A DNA stretch of 64,000 bases from Silvania confinis (GTDB lineage: Bacteria > Pseudomonadota > Gammaproteobacteria > Enterobacterales > Enterobacteriaceae): positions 62,001 to 126,000 of the forward strand of contig NZ_JAMGZJ010000078.1 of assembly GCF_025564085.1 (NCBI RefSeq). Reading direction: 5' to 3'. Under the pieces are notes generated by a model. The model saw nothing but the letters and a program-made list of their open reading frames with translations. It searched no databases and was not told the DNA's origin. The translations under genes and the position numbers were made by a program. Below, piece after piece: positions 27,639 to 37,560 of the stretch (position 1 is the first letter of the stretch; every line of letters starts with the position of its first letter).

Positions 27639-27667
27639 TTGTAATGATTTTGTGAACACCCTATACT
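27639..27667 (+). promoter_or_regulatory. sdhC sigma70 promoter
   Basis: TTGTAA (27639-27644) and TATACT (27662-27667) are 17 bases apart, identical in arrangement to the recalled E. coli sdhC promoter. The leader runs about 170 bases to the sdhC start and in E. coli is targeted by RyhB and Spot 42. Confidence 0.8.
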
Positions 27668-27841
27668 GCCGCCAGGTCTCCGGAAAACCCTGCAATCCCG
27701 AGCCAACCAGCGTTGTAATGCGTCTTTTTGACATCTGGAAGCGATGTTATACATGACGCGCAGTTATATAAAAGGCACGCTGTCTGACCCGCACGCAGTC
27801 CGGAGGAGGGAAACAATAAGAACAGCATGTGGGCGTTATTC

Positions 27842-28231
27842 ATGATAAGAAATGTGAAAAAACAAAGACCTGTCAATCTGGATCTGAAAACGATCCGATT
27901 CCCAGTAACGGCAATAGCGTCAATCCTTCATCGTGTATCCGGTGTGATCACGTTTGTTGCGGTGGGTATCCTCTTGTGGTTGCTCGGTACCAGCCTCTCG
28001 TCTCCGGAAGGATTCCAGCAGGCCTCTGCCATCATGAACGGTTTCTTCGTGAAATTTATCATGTGGGGCATCCTGACCGCGTTGGCCTACCACGTCGTCG
28101 TGGGTGTTCGTCATATGATGATGGACTTTGGCTATCTGGAAGAGACGTTCGAAGCCGGCAAACGAAGCGCTAACATTTCATTTGTCATCACTGTCGTGCT
28201 TTCACTTCTCGCAGGAGTCCTCGTATGGTAA
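27842..28231 (+). CDS. sdhC: Succinate dehydrogenase cytochrome b556 subunit SdhC
   Basis: A 129-residue membrane anchor with three transmembrane helices. With SdhD it binds heme b and ubiquinone. LHRVSGV contains the quinone-site Ser/Arg region, and [13 protein letters not shown] carries the heme-ligand His. An ATG five codons upstream is in frame, but [10 protein letters not shown] is the family start. It overlaps sdhD by 7 bases. Confidence 0.96.
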   Translation: MIRNVKKQRPVNLDLKTIRFPVTAIASILHRVSGVITFVAVGILLWLLGTSLSSPEGFQQASAIMNGFFVKFIMWGILTALAYHVVVGVRHMMMDFGYLEETFEAGKRSANISFVITVVLSLLAGVLVW

Positions 28232-28572
28232 GCAACGCCTCCGCATTTGGACGCAACGGCGTACATGACTTCATTCTGGTCCGTGCTACCGCCATCGTTC
28301 TCACGCTCTACATCATCTACATGATCGGTTTCTTTGCCACCAGCGGTGACCTTACGTGGGAAATCTGGACCGGCTTCTTCGGTTCTGCTTTCACCAAAGT
28401 CTTCACGCTGCTGGCGCTGTTCTCCATCCTGATCCACGCATGGATTGGTATGTGGCAGGTACTGACCGATTACGTTAAACCGCTGGCTATTCGCCTTCCT
28501 CTGCAGCTGGCTATTGTCGTTGCACTGGTGGTTTACGTTATTTATGGATTCGTTGTGGTGTGGGGTGTGTGA
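28225..28572 (+). CDS. sdhD: Succinate dehydrogenase membrane anchor SdhD
   Basis: A 115-residue subunit with three transmembrane helices. [16 protein letters not shown] forms the first, and [16 protein letters not shown] carries the heme-ligand His and the quinone-site Tyr/Asp. It overlaps sdhC by 7 bases and sdhA by one base (TGATG), typical of this operon. Confidence 0.96.
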   Translation: MVSNASAFGRNGVHDFILVRATAIVLTLYIIYMIGFFATSGDLTWEIWTGFFGSAFTKVFTLLALFSILIHAWIGMWQVLTDYVKPLAIRLPLQLAIVVALVVYVIYGFVVVWGV

Positions 28573-30338
28573 TGAAACTGCCAGTCAGAGAATTTGATGC
28601 AGTCGTAATTGGTGCCGGTGGCGCAGGTATGCGCGCGGCGCTGCAAATTTCCCAGAGCGGCCAGACCTGTGCGCTGCTCTCTAAAGTGTTCCCGACCCGT
28701 TCCCATACCGTTTCTGCGCAGGGTGGCATCACCGTGGCGCTCGGTAATACCCATGAAGATAACTGGGAATGGCACATGTACGACACGGTAAAAGGCTCCG
28801 ACTACATCGGTGACCAGGACGCTATCGAATATATGTGCAAGACCGGCCCGGAAGCGATTCTGGAGCTGGACCATATGGGTCTGCCTTTCTCCCGTCTGGA
28901 AGACGGCACCATTTATCAGCGTCCGTTTGGCGGCCAGTCGAAGAACTTCGGCGGCGAGCAGGCGGCACGTACTGCGGCGGCAGCGGACCGTACCGGTCAC
29001 GCACTGTTGCACACCCTGTATCAGCAAAACCTGAAAAACCATACCACCATCTTCTCCGAGTGGTATGCGCTGGATCTGGTGAAAAACGACGATGGCGCAG
29101 TGGTGGGTTGTACCGCCCTGTGTATCGAAACTGGTGAAGTGGTCTACTTCAAAGCCCGCGCGACCGTGCTGGCAACCGGCGGCGCAGGCCGTATTTACCA
29201 GTCCACCACTAACGCCCATATCAACACCGGTGACGGCGTCGGTATGGCGATCCGCGCTGGCGTGCCGGTGCAGGATATGGAGATGTGGCAGTTCCACCCA
29301 ACCGGTATCGCCGGTGCGGGCGTGCTGGTGACCGAAGGTTGTCGCGGTGAAGGTGGCTATCTGCTGAACAAACATGGCGAGCGCTTTATGGAGCGTTATG
29401 CCCCGAATGCGAAAGACCTGGCGGGTCGTGACGTGGTGGCGCGTTCCATCATGATCGAAATCCGTGAAGGTCGTGGCTGCGACGGTCCATGGGGCCCGCA
29501 TGCCAAACTGAAACTCGACCATCTGGGTAAAGACGTTCTTGAATCCCGCCTGCCGGGCATTCTCGAGCTGTCCCGTACCTTTGCCCACGTTGATCCGGTG
29601 AAAGAGCCGATTCCGGTTATCCCAACCTGCCACTACATGATGGGCGGTATTCCGACCAAAGTGAGCGGTCAGGCGCTGACCGTGAACGAGCAGGGCGAAG
29701 ACGTGGTCATCCCGGGCCTGTTCGCGGTAGGCGAAATTGCCTGCGTATCGGTCCACGGGGCTAACCGCCTGGGCGGCAACTCACTGCTCGACCTGGTGGT
29801 GTTTGGTCGTGCGGTCGGTCTGCATCTGCAGGAATCTATCGCTGAGCAGGGTGACCTGCGTGATGCCACCGAAACCAATATCGATGCTTCTCTGGAACGT
29901 CTGAATCGCTGGAACGGTAACCGTAACGGTGAAGATCCGGTGGAAATTCGTAAAGCGTTGCAGGCGTGCATGCAGAATAACTTCTCGGTATTCCGCGAAG
30001 GTGATGCGATGGCGAAAGGGCTTGAAGAGCTGAAAGTGATCCGCGAGCGCCTGAAAAACGCCCGTCTGGACGATACCTCCAGCGAGTTCAACACCCAGCG
30101 CGTCGAGTGCCTGGAGCTGGATAACCTGATGGAAACCGCTTACGCGACGGCTGTCTCTGCAAACTTCCGTACCGAAAGCCGTGGCGCGCATAGCCGCTTC
30201 GACTATCCGGATCGTGACGATGCTAACTGGCTATGCCATTCCCTGTATCTGCCAGTATCGGAATCCATGACGCGACGTGAAGTCAACATGGAACCGAAAC
30301 TGCGTCCGGCGTTCCCGCCGAAGATTCGTACTTACTAA
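28572..30338 (+). CDS. sdhA: Succinate dehydrogenase flavoprotein SdhA
   Basis: A 588-residue catalytic subunit that oxidises succinate to fumarate. The Rossmann motif is [10 protein letters not shown] (11-20). FAD is covalently bound at H45 in [15 protein letters not shown] and the catalytic Arg region [11 protein letters not shown] are present, as is [13 protein letters not shown] near the C-terminal third. The start is fixed by the one-base overlap with the sdhD stop. Confidence 0.98.
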   Translation: MKLPVREFDAVVIGAGGAGMRAALQISQSGQTCALLSKVFPTRSHTVSAQGGITVALGNTHEDNWEWHMYDTVKGSDYIGDQDAIEYMCKTGPEAILELDHMGLPFSRLEDGTIYQRPFGGQSKNFGGEQAARTAAAADRTGHALLHTLYQQNLKNHTTIFSEWYALDLVKNDDGAVVGCTALCIETGEVVYFKARATVLATGGAGRIYQSTTNAHINTGDGVGMAIRAGVPVQDMEMWQFHPTGIAGAGVLVTEGCRGEGGYLLNKHGERFMERYAPNAKDLAGRDVVARSIMIEIREGRGCDGPWGPHAKLKLDHLGKDVLESRLPGILELSRTFAHVDPVKEPIPVIPTCHYMMGGIPTKVSGQALTVNEQGEDVVIPGLFAVGEIACVSVHGANRLGGNSLLDLVVFGRAVGLHLQESIAEQGDLRDATETNIDASLERLNRWNGNRNGEDPVEIRKALQACMQNNFSVFREGDAMAKGLEELKVIRERLKNARLDDTSSEFNTQRVECLELDNLMETAYATAVSANFRTESRGAHSRFDYPDRDDANWLCHSLYLPVSESMTRREVNMEPKLRPAFPPKIRTY

Positions 30339-30353
30339 TGCGGAGACAGGATA

Positions 30354-31070
30354 ATGAAACTCGATTTCTCAGTTTATCGTTATAACCCGGATGTAGATGA
30401 CGCTCCGCATATGCAGGATTACACCCTGGAAGCGGAAGAAGGCCGTGACATGATGCTGCTGGATGCGTTAATGCAGCTGAAAGAAAAAGATCCGACACTG
30501 TCATTTCGTCGTTCCTGCCGTGAAGGGGTATGTGGCTCCGACGGTCTGAACATGAATGGCAAAAACGGTCTGGCCTGTATCACGCCAATCTCTGCCCTCA
30601 CGCGTGCGGGACAGAAGATTGTGATCCGACCTCTGCCTGGTCTGCCGGTCGTTCGCGATTTGGTGGTGGACATGGGGCAATTCTATGCACAATATGAGAA
30701 GATTAAGCCTTACTTGTTGAATAATGGGCAAAATCCACCCGCTCGTGAGCATTTGCAATCGCCTGAGCAGCGTGAAAAACTCGATGGCCTGTATGAGTGT
30801 ATTCTTTGTGCATGTTGTTCGACGTCCTGCCCGTCATTCTGGTGGAACCCGGACAAGTTTGTCGGCCCGGCCGGCCTGCTGGCCGCGTATCGCTTCCTGA
30901 TTGACAGCCGCGATACCGAAACCGACAGCCGCCTTGAAGGGTTAAGTGATGCTTTCAGCGTATTCCGCTGCCATAGCATTATGAACTGCGTCAGTGTATG
31001 TCCGAAGGGGCTGAACCCGACGCGTGCCATCGGCCATATTAAGTCTATGTTGTTGCAGCGCAGTGCGTAA
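30354..31070 (+). CDS. sdhB: Succinate dehydrogenase iron-sulfur subunit SdhB
   Basis: A 238-residue subunit with three Fe-S clusters. The N-terminal ferredoxin domain holds the [2Fe-2S] ligands (CREGVCGSDG and GLAC). The C-terminal domain has CILCACCSTSCP and CHSIMNCVSVCPKG for the [4Fe-4S] and [3Fe-4S] clusters. Length equals E. coli SdhB. It starts 15 bases after sdhA. Confidence 0.97.
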   Translation: MKLDFSVYRYNPDVDDAPHMQDYTLEAEEGRDMMLLDALMQLKEKDPTLSFRRSCREGVCGSDGLNMNGKNGLACITPISALTRAGQKIVIRPLPGLPVVRDLVVDMGQFYAQYEKIKPYLLNNGQNPPAREHLQSPEQREKLDGLYECILCACCSTSCPSFWWNPDKFVGPAGLLAAYRFLIDSRDTETDSRLEGLSDAFSVFRCHSIMNCVSVCPKGLNPTRAIGHIKSMLLQRSA

Positions 31071-31093
31071 GTAACAAGAGGGGAGCGCGTTTC

Positions 31094-31129
31094 CCCTCAC
31101 CCTAACCCTCTCCCCACAGGGGAGAGGGG
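31094..31129. repeat. Interspersed CCCTCACCC/GGGAGAGGG palindromic repeat, copy 2
   Basis: CCCTCACCCTAACCCTCTCC, then CC-ACA-GGGGAGAGGGG, folds into a 10-bp GC stem. It is the second copy of the element at 7246-7280 and lies 23 bases past the sdhB stop, inside the sdh-suc transcript. Confidence 0.72.
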
Positions 31130-31141
31130 ATAGATTGCAGA

Positions 31142-31195
31142 AACCTTTAAAAACTGCCCTGAACGACTCTGAAGTGCAGACAGTTTCTAAAGGTT
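31142..31195 (+). repeat. Long imperfect hairpin in the sdhB-sucA spacer
   Basis: AACCTTTAAAAACTG (31142-31156) and CAGTTTCTAAAGGTT (31181-31195) pair over 15 bases with one mismatch and a 24-base loop. There is no T tract, so it is not a terminator. It may protect or process the polycistronic mRNA. Confidence 0.6.
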
Positions 31196-31237
31196 CCTTC
31201 GCGGGCCAAACGAAAAGAGCTCGCAGGTGAACCCCGG

Positions 31238-31258
31238 CACATACACGCGGTGTATGTG
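31238..31258. repeat. Perfect 9-bp inverted repeat upstream of sucA
   Basis: CACATACAC-GCG-GTGTATGTG ends 46 bases before the sucA start. It could be an operator or an RNA hairpin. Regulator unknown. Confidence 0.6.
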
Positions 31259-31304
31259 GTAGTTTCTACGGCGAAATAAGCATAAACATGCTTAAGGGAT
31301 CACG

Positions 31305-34112
31305 ATGCAGAACGGCGCAATGAAAGCCTGGCTGGACTCTTCTTTCCTCTCTGGTGCAAACCAAAGCTGGATCGAGCAGCTCTATGAAGACTTCTTAACC
31401 GACCCTGACTCAGTGGACGCTAACTGGCGTTCCATGTTCCAGCAGTTACCTGGAACGGGAGTCAAACCGGATCAATTTCATTCAAAAACACGTGATTATT
31501 TCCGTCGTCTGGCGAAGGATGCCTCACGTTACTCTTCCGCAATCTCCGACCCTGACACCAATGTAAAGCAGGTTAAAGTCCTGCAGCTGATCAACGCCTA
31601 TCGTTTCCGTGGCCATCAGCATGCAAACCTCGATCCGCTGGGATTGTGGCAGCAGGATCGCGTGGCGGATTTAGATCCGTCTTACCACGATCTGACCGAG
31701 GCCGATTTCCAGGACAGCTATAACGTGGGCTCTTTCGCCATCGGCAAAGACACCATGAAGCTGGGCGAACTGCTGGAAGCGCTGAAGCAAACCTATTGCG
31801 GCTCCATCGGCGCGGAATACATGCACATCACCTCAACCGAAGAGAAACGCTGGATCCAACAGCGCATCGAGTCGGTTGCCGGTAAATCCACCTTTAATGC
31901 CGACGAGAAGAAACGCTTCCTCAGCGAACTGACCGCAGCAGAAGGGCTGGAGCGCTATCTTGGCGCCAAATTCCCGGGCGCAAAACGCTTCTCGCTGGAA
32001 GGCGGCGATGCGTTAGTACCGATGCTGAAAGAGCTGATTCGTCATGCGGGCGGCAGCGGCACCCGTGAAGTGGTGCTGGGTATGGCACACCGTGGCCGTC
32101 TGAACGTATTGATCAACGTGCTGGGTAAAAAGCCGCAGGATCTGTTCGACGAGTTTGCGGGCAAACATAAAGAACACCTCGGTACCGGTGACGTGAAGTA
32201 CCATATGGGCTTCTCATCGGATATCGAAACCAAAGGCGGCCTGGTTCACATGGCGCTGGCGTTTAACCCGTCGCACCTTGAGATCGTAAGCCCGGTAGTT
32301 ATCGGCTCGGTACGTGCACGACTGGATCGTCTGGACGAACCAAGCAGCAATAAAGTGCTGCCAATCACCATTCACGGTGATGCGGCGATCACCGGCCAGG
32401 GCGTGGTTCAGGAAACCCTGAACATGTCTAAAGCGCGCGGGTACGAAGTGGGCGGTACCGTTCGCATCGTGATCAACAACCAGGTGGGCTTTACTACCTC
32501 CAACCCTCTGGATGCGCGCTCTACGCCTTACTGCACCGACATCGGTAAGATGGTTCAGGCGCCGATTTTCCACGTGAATGCGGATGACCCGGAAGCGGTG
32601 GCGTTCGTTACGCGCCTGGCGTTGGACTTCCGTAATACCTTTAAGCGTGATGTGCTTATCGATCTGTTCTGCTATCGCCGTCATGGCCATAACGAAGCGG
32701 ACGAGCCAAGTGCAACCCAGCCGCTGATGTACCAGAAGATCAAAAAGCACCCGACCCCGCGCAAAATCTATGCTGACAAGCTGGAAGCGGACAAGATCGT
32801 GACGCTGGAAGATGCGACCGAAATGGTCAATCTGTACCGCGATGCGCTGGATGCAGGCGAATGTGTGGTGAAAGAACTGCGTCCAATGAATATGCACTCC
32901 TTTACCTGGTCGCCGTACCTCAACCACGATTGGGATGAAAGTTACCCGAACAAGGTTGAAATGAAGCGCCTGCAGGAGCTGGCAAAACGCATCAGCACCG
33001 TACCTGACGCCATCGAAATGCAGTCCCGTGTGCAGAAAATCTACTCTGACCGTCAGTCGATGGCAGCAGGCGAGAAACTGTTCGACTGGGGCGGCGCAGA
33101 AAACCTGGCATACGCCACTCTGGTTGATGAAGGTATTCCGGTACGTCTGTCGGGCGAAGATGCGGGCCGCGGCACCTTCTTCCACCGTCATGCCGTGGTG
33201 CACAACCAGAGCAATGGTTCAACCTACACCCCGCTGCAGCACGTACATAACGGTCAGGGCCAGTTCAAGGTCTGGGACTCCGTGCTGTCTGAAGAAGCGG
33301 TACTGGCATTCGAATACGGTTACGCCACCGCAGAACCGCGCACCCTGACCATCTGGGAAGCGCAGTTCGGTGACTTCGCCAACGGTGCGCAGGTGGTTAT
33401 CGATCAGTTCATCAGCTCCGGCGAGCAAAAGTGGGGCCGTATGTGTGGCCTGGCGATGCTGCTGCCGCACGGCTACGAAGGGCAGGGCCCGGAGCACTCC
33501 TCCGCGCGTCTGGAGCGTTATCTGCAGCTTTGCGCCGAGCAGAACATGCAGGTTTGTGTTCCATCTACCCCGGCACAGGTTTACCACATGCTGCGTCGTC
33601 AGGCGCTGCGCGGGATGCGTCGTCCGCTGGTGGTGATGTCACCGAAATCGCTGCTGCGTCATCCGCTGGCTGTGTCTACGCTTGATGAGCTGGCAAATGG
33701 CACCTTTATGCCTGCGATTGGTGAGATTGACGAACTGGATCCACAGGCTGTGAAACGTGTGGTGATGTGTTCTGGTAAGGTCTATTACGATCTGCTTGAC
33801 CAGCGCCGCAAGAATGGCCAGAAAGATGTCGCGATCGTGCGTATCGAGCAGCTGTATCCGTTCCCGCATCAGGCGATGCAGGACGCATTAAAACCTTATG
33901 CTCACGTGCATGATTTTGTCTGGTGCCAGGAAGAGCCGCTCAACCAGGGCGCATGGTACTGCAGCCAGCATCATTTCCGTGAAGTGATTCCATTTGGGTC
34001 CGCTCTGCGTTATGCAGGTCGCCCGGCCTCTGCCTCTCCGGCGGTAGGATATATGTCCGTTCACCAGAAGCAGCAGCAAGATCTGGTCAATGACGCGCTG
34101 AACGTCGATTAA
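31305..34112 (+). CDS. sucA: 2-oxoglutarate dehydrogenase E1 component
   Basis: A 935-residue thiamine-diphosphate enzyme that decarboxylates 2-oxoglutarate and transfers succinyl groups to the SucB lipoyl domain. The N-terminal segment AWLDSSFLSGANQSWIEQLY anchors E1 to E2. The ThDP region includes HGDAAITGQGVVQE and NNQVGFTT, with the active-site His in MAHRGRLN. The C-terminal transketolase-like domain holds GEDAGRGTFFHRHAVVHNQ. It appears two residues longer than recalled E. coli SucA, from a small change near VAGKSTFN (about 195). Confidence 0.97.
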   Translation: MQNGAMKAWLDSSFLSGANQSWIEQLYEDFLTDPDSVDANWRSMFQQLPGTGVKPDQFHSKTRDYFRRLAKDASRYSSAISDPDTNVKQVKVLQLINAYRFRGHQHANLDPLGLWQQDRVADLDPSYHDLTEADFQDSYNVGSFAIGKDTMKLGELLEALKQTYCGSIGAEYMHITSTEEKRWIQQRIESVAGKSTFNADEKKRFLSELTAAEGLERYLGAKFPGAKRFSLEGGDALVPMLKELIRHAGGSGTREVVLGMAHRGRLNVLINVLGKKPQDLFDEFAGKHKEHLGTGDVKYHMGFSSDIETKGGLVHMALAFNPSHLEIVSPVVIGSVRARLDRLDEPSSNKVLPITIHGDAAITGQGVVQETLNMSKARGYEVGGTVRIVINNQVGFTTSNPLDARSTPYCTDIGKMVQAPIFHVNADDPEAVAFVTRLALDFRNTFKRDVLIDLFCYRRHGHNEADEPSATQPLMYQKIKKHPTPRKIYADKLEADKIVTLEDATEMVNLYRDALDAGECVVKELRPMNMHSFTWSPYLNHDWDESYPNKVEMKRLQELAKRISTVPDAIEMQSRVQKIYSDRQSMAAGEKLFDWGGAENLAYATLVDEGIPVRLSGEDAGRGTFFHRHAVVHNQSNGSTYTPLQHVHNGQGQFKVWDSVLSEEAVLAFEYGYATAEPRTLTIWEAQFGDFANGAQVVIDQFISSGEQKWGRMCGLAMLLPHGYEGQGPEHSSARLERYLQLCAEQNMQVCVPSTPAQVYHMLRRQALRGMRRPLVVMSPKSLLRHPLAVSTLDELANGTFMPAIGEIDELDPQAVKRVVMCSGKVYYDLLDQRRKNGQKDVAIVRIEQLYPFPHQAMQDALKPYAHVHDFVWCQEEPLNQGAWYCSQHHFREVIPFGSALRYAGRPASASPAVGYMSVHQKQQQDLVNDALNVD

Positions 34113-34126
34113 TTAAAGGATAAATA

Positions 34127-35356
34127 ATGAGTAGCGTAGATATTCTTGTTCCCGACCTGCCTGAGTCCGTTGCCGATGCAACCGTTGCGACCTGGCACAA
34201 AAAACCGGGCGATGTCGTCAAGCGTGACGAAGTGTTGGTAGAAATCGAAACTGACAAAGTGGTACTGGAAGTACCGGCTTCGGCGGATGGCATTCTGGAT
34301 GCGGTACTGGAAGATGAAGGCACTACCGTGACCTCTCGTCAGATCCTCGGTCGCCTGCGTGAAGGTAACAGCGCAGGCAAAGAGTCCAGTGCTAAAACTG
34401 AAGAGAAAGCGTCTACGCCGGCCCAGCGCCAGCAGGCTTCTCTCGAAGAGCAGAACAACGATGCCCTGAGCCCGGCGATCCGTCGCCTGCTGGCAGAGCA
34501 TAACCTCGACGCGGCGGCCATTAAAGGCACTGGTGTCGGTGGCCGTCTGACCCGTGAAGATGTGGAAAAACATCTGGCTAAAGCACCGGCGCAATCCGAA
34601 GCCAAAGCCCCGGCTGCAGCACCAGCCCCAGCGACTGCGCAGCCTGCACTGGGCGCACGTAGCGAAAAACGCGTCCCGATGACCCGTCTGCGCAAGCGTG
34701 TGGCTGAGCGTCTGCTGGAAGCGAAAAACTCCACCGCGATGCTGACTACTTTCAACGAAGTCAACATGAAGCCAATCATGGATCTGCGTAAGCAGTACGG
34801 TGACGCGTTTGAAAAACGTCACGGTATCCGTCTGGGCTTTATGTCCTTCTACGTGAAAGCGGTGGTTGAAGCGCTGAAACGCTATCCGGAAGTTAACGCC
34901 TCCATTGATGGCGAAGATGTTGTCTATCACAACTACTTCGACGTGAGCATGGCGGTGTCTACCCCGCGCGGTCTGGTGACCCCGGTTCTGCGTAATGTGG
35001 ATACTCTGGGCATGGCCGACGTCGAGAAAGGCATTAAAGAACTGGCCCTGAAAGGCCGTGATGGCAAGCTGACCGTTGAAGACCTGACCGGCGGTAACTT
35101 CACCATTACCAACGGCGGCGTTTTCGGTTCGCTGATGTCTACCCCGATCATTAACCCACCGCAGAGCGCGATCCTGGGCATGCACGCCATCAAAGATCGT
35201 CCGATGGCGGTTGACGGTAAAGTAGAGATCCTGCCGATGATGTATCTGGCACTCTCTTACGATCACCGTCTGATCGACGGCCGTGAGTCTGTAGGCTTCC
35301 TGGTGGCGATTAAAGATCTGCTGGAAGATCCGACCCGTCTGCTGCTGGACGTCTAG
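34127..35356 (+). CDS. sucB: Dihydrolipoyl succinyltransferase (2-oxoglutarate dehydrogenase E2)
   Basis: A 409-residue E2 core protein. The lipoyl domain (1-80) has K44 in ETDKVVLEV as the lipoylation site. A flexible Ala/Pro/Lys linker leads to the E1/E3-binding domain (about 110-150, [14 protein letters not shown]). The catalytic domain ends with [16 protein letters not shown], which holds the catalytic His/Asp. It starts 14 bases after sucA. Confidence 0.97.
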   Translation: MSSVDILVPDLPESVADATVATWHKKPGDVVKRDEVLVEIETDKVVLEVPASADGILDAVLEDEGTTVTSRQILGRLREGNSAGKESSAKTEEKASTPAQRQQASLEEQNNDALSPAIRRLLAEHNLDAAAIKGTGVGGRLTREDVEKHLAKAPAQSEAKAPAAAPAPATAQPALGARSEKRVPMTRLRKRVAERLLEAKNSTAMLTTFNEVNMKPIMDLRKQYGDAFEKRHGIRLGFMSFYVKAVVEALKRYPEVNASIDGEDVVYHNYFDVSMAVSTPRGLVTPVLRNVDTLGMADVEKGIKELALKGRDGKLTVEDLTGGNFTITNGGVFGSLMSTPIINPPQSAILGMHAIKDRPMAVDGKVEILPMMYLALSYDHRLIDGRESVGFLVAIKDLLEDPTRLLLDV

Positions 35357-35369
35357 TTTTAGTAGTCTT

Positions 35370-35395
35370 GCCCGGCGGCACTTTGCCAGCCGGGC
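35370..35395. repeat. REP-like hairpin between sucB and sucC
   Basis: GCCCGGC (35370-35376) pairs with GCCGGGC (35389-35395) around a 12-base loop. Sequence and place fit a single REP unit. It may tune the relative stability of the sucAB and sucCD segments. Confidence 0.65.
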
Positions 35396-35441
35396 CTATA
35401 AAAGCATGACCTAACGATTACCTGAAGGATGGATAGAACAC

Positions 35442-36608
35442 ATGAACTTACATGAATATCAGGCTAAACAGCTGTTTGCCAGGTCAGGCTTACCGGCTCC
35501 GGTGGGTTATGCCTGCAATACCCCACGTGAAGCAGAAGAAGCTGCATCTAAAATCGGTGCGGGTCCTTGGGTAGTGAAATGTCAGGTCCACGCTGGTGGC
35601 CGCGGTAAAGCAGGCGGCGTAAAAGTTGTTCATAGCAAAGAAGAGATCCGCACATTTGCTGAGCATTGGCTGGGCAAACGTCTGGTGACCTACCAAACAG
35701 ACGCAAGCGGCCAGCCGGTTAACCAGATCCTGGTTGAAGCGGCGACCGACATTGCAAAAGAACTGTACCTCGGCGCAGTGGTAGACCGTAGCTCCCGTCG
35801 CGTGGTGTTTATGGCTTCTACCGAAGGCGGTGTGGAAATCGAAAAAGTGGCGGAAGAGACCCCGCACCTGATTCACAAAGTAGCAATCGATCCGCTGGCA
35901 GGCCCAATGCCTTACCAGGGACGCGAGCTGGCATTCAAACTCGGTCTGGAAGGCAAGCTGGTCCAGCAGTTCACCAAGATCTTCATGGGTCTGGCGAACA
36001 TCTTCCTGGAGCGTGATCTGGCGCTGATCGAAATCAACCCGCTGGTGATCACCAAGCAGGGCGATCTGATCTGCCTCGACGGCAAACTGGGCGCTGACGG
36101 CAATGCGCTGTTCCGCCAGGCTGACCTGCGCGAAATGCGCGACCAGTCACAGGAAGATCCGCGTGAAGCGCAGGCTGCACAGTGGGAACTGAACTACGTT
36201 GCACTCGATGGCAACATCGGTTGCATGGTTAACGGTGCGGGCCTGGCAATGGGCACCATGGACATCGTTAAACTGCACGGCGGTGAGCCGGCAAACTTCC
36301 TTGACGTGGGCGGCGGCGCAACCAAAGAGCGCGTGACCGAAGCCTTCAAAATCATTCTCTCCGACGACAACGTGAAGGCCGTACTGGTTAACATCTTCGG
36401 CGGTATCGTACGTTGCGACCTGATCGCTGACGGTATCATCGGCGCGGTAGAAGAAGTGGGCGTTAACGTCCCGGTTGTGGTGCGTCTGGAAGGGAACAAC
36501 GCTGAACTCGGCGCGAAAAAACTGGCTGACAGCGGCCTGAATATTATTGCAGCGAAAAGTCTGACGGATGCCGCTCAGCAGGTAGTTGCCGCAGTGGAGG
36601 GGAAATAA
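35442..36608 (+). CDS. sucC: Succinyl-CoA synthetase beta subunit
   Basis: A 388-residue ATP-grasp subunit that binds nucleotide and, with SucD, makes succinate and ATP/GTP from succinyl-Co[13 protein letters not shown] opens the ATP-grasp fold. [17 protein letters not shown] is the nucleotide loop, EINPLV holds the Mg2+ ligand, and [14 protein letters not shown] lies in the C-terminal ligase domain. Its stop shares one base with sucD (TAATG). Confidence 0.97.
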   Translation: MNLHEYQAKQLFARSGLPAPVGYACNTPREAEEAASKIGAGPWVVKCQVHAGGRGKAGGVKVVHSKEEIRTFAEHWLGKRLVTYQTDASGQPVNQILVEAATDIAKELYLGAVVDRSSRRVVFMASTEGGVEIEKVAEETPHLIHKVAIDPLAGPMPYQGRELAFKLGLEGKLVQQFTKIFMGLANIFLERDLALIEINPLVITKQGDLICLDGKLGADGNALFRQADLREMRDQSQEDPREAQAAQWELNYVALDGNIGCMVNGAGLAMGTMDIVKLHGGEPANFLDVGGGATKERVTEAFKIILSDDNVKAVLVNIFGGIVRCDLIADGIIGAVEEVGVNVPVVVRLEGNNAELGAKKLADSGLNIIAAKSLTDAAQQVVAAVEGK

Positions 36609-37477
36609 TGTCCGTTTTAATTAATAAAGATACCAAGGTTATCTGCCAGGGCTTTACCGGCAGCCAGGGTTCATTCCACTCTGAGCAGGCGATTGCATAC
36701 GGTACGCAGATGGTTGGCGGCGTTACCCCAGGCAAAGGCGGCACCACGCACCTGGGCCTGCCAGTATTCAACACCGTGCGTGAAGCAGTAGATGCAACAG
36801 GCGCAACCGCGACGGTTATCTACGTTCCGGCACCGTTCTGCAAAGACTCCATTCTGGAAGCGATCGACGCAGGCATCAAACTGATCATCACCATCACCGA
36901 AGGCATCCCGACGCTGGATATGCTGACTGTGAAAGTGAAGCTGGATGAAGCCGGCGTGCGCATGATTGGCCCGAACTGCCCAGGTGTGATCACCCCAGGC
37001 GAATGCAAAATCGGCATCATGCCGGGTCACATTCATAAGCCGGGCAAAGTGGGCATCGTCTCCCGCTCCGGTACGCTGACCTATGAAGCGGTTAAGCAGA
37101 CCACCGACTACGGTTTCGGCCAGTCCACCTGTGTGGGCATCGGCGGCGACCCTATCCCGGGCTCTAACTTCATCGACATCCTTAAGCTGTTCCAGGAAGA
37201 TCCGCAGACTGAAGCCATCGTGATGATCGGTGAAATCGGCGGTAGCGCAGAAGAAGAAGCGGCTGCATACATTAAAGATCACGTCACCAAGCCGGTTGTA
37301 GGCTATATCGCGGGTGTAACGGCGCCGAAAGGCAAACGTATGGGCCATGCGGGCGCCATCATCTCGGGCGGCAAAGGCACTGCGGATGAGAAATTCGCGG
37401 CGCTGGAAGCGGCAGGCGTGAAAACGGTTCGCAGCCTGGCGGATATCGGCGAAGCGCTGAAATCCATCATTAAGTAA
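36608..37477 (+). CDS. sucD: Succinyl-CoA synthetase alpha subunit
   Basis: A 289-residue subunit with an N-terminal CoA-binding Rossmann domain ([15 protein letters not shown] near 16-30) and the phospho-His in [17 protein letters not shown] near residue 246. IGPNCPGVI and [10 protein letters not shown] are typical. It is the last gene of the sdh-suc operon. Confidence 0.97.
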   Translation: MSVLINKDTKVICQGFTGSQGSFHSEQAIAYGTQMVGGVTPGKGGTTHLGLPVFNTVREAVDATGATATVIYVPAPFCKDSILEAIDAGIKLIITITEGIPTLDMLTVKVKLDEAGVRMIGPNCPGVITPGECKIGIMPGHIHKPGKVGIVSRSGTLTYEAVKQTTDYGFGQSTCVGIGGDPIPGSNFIDILKLFQEDPQTEAIVMIGEIGGSAEEEAAAYIKDHVTKPVVGYIAGVTAPKGKRMGHAGAIISGGKGTADEKFAALEAAGVKTVRSLADIGEALKSIIK

Positions 37478-37560
37478 ATCCTCTCTGCTCCCCGTGCGGG
37501 GAGCTTTGACATAATAATGTCCGTTTCGACATGGTTGGCCATCGTAAGGTGGCCTTTTTT
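37478..37560 (+). ncRNA. sdhX: SdhX-like 3'UTR RNA and terminator of sdh-suc
   Basis: Downstream of sucD, GCTCCCC-GTGC-GGGGAGC (37487-37504) forms one stem. A second, GGCCA-N8-TGGCC (37537-37554), is followed by a T run and ends the operon. In E. coli the sRNA SdhX is cut by RNase E from this 3'UTR and regulates ackA. The hairpins are seen; identity as SdhX rests on position. Confidence 0.55.

Noticed and set aside
28542-29756. A 404-codon open frame on the minus strand
   Set aside because: Antisense to sdhA, whose identity is certain; the product is His/Arg/Gln-rich with no recognised domain.
32214-33203. A 329-codon open frame on the minus strand
   Set aside because: Antisense shadow of sucA.
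34109-35266. A 385-codon open frame on the minus strand
   Set aside because: Antisense shadow of sucB, no ribosome-binding site or family motif.
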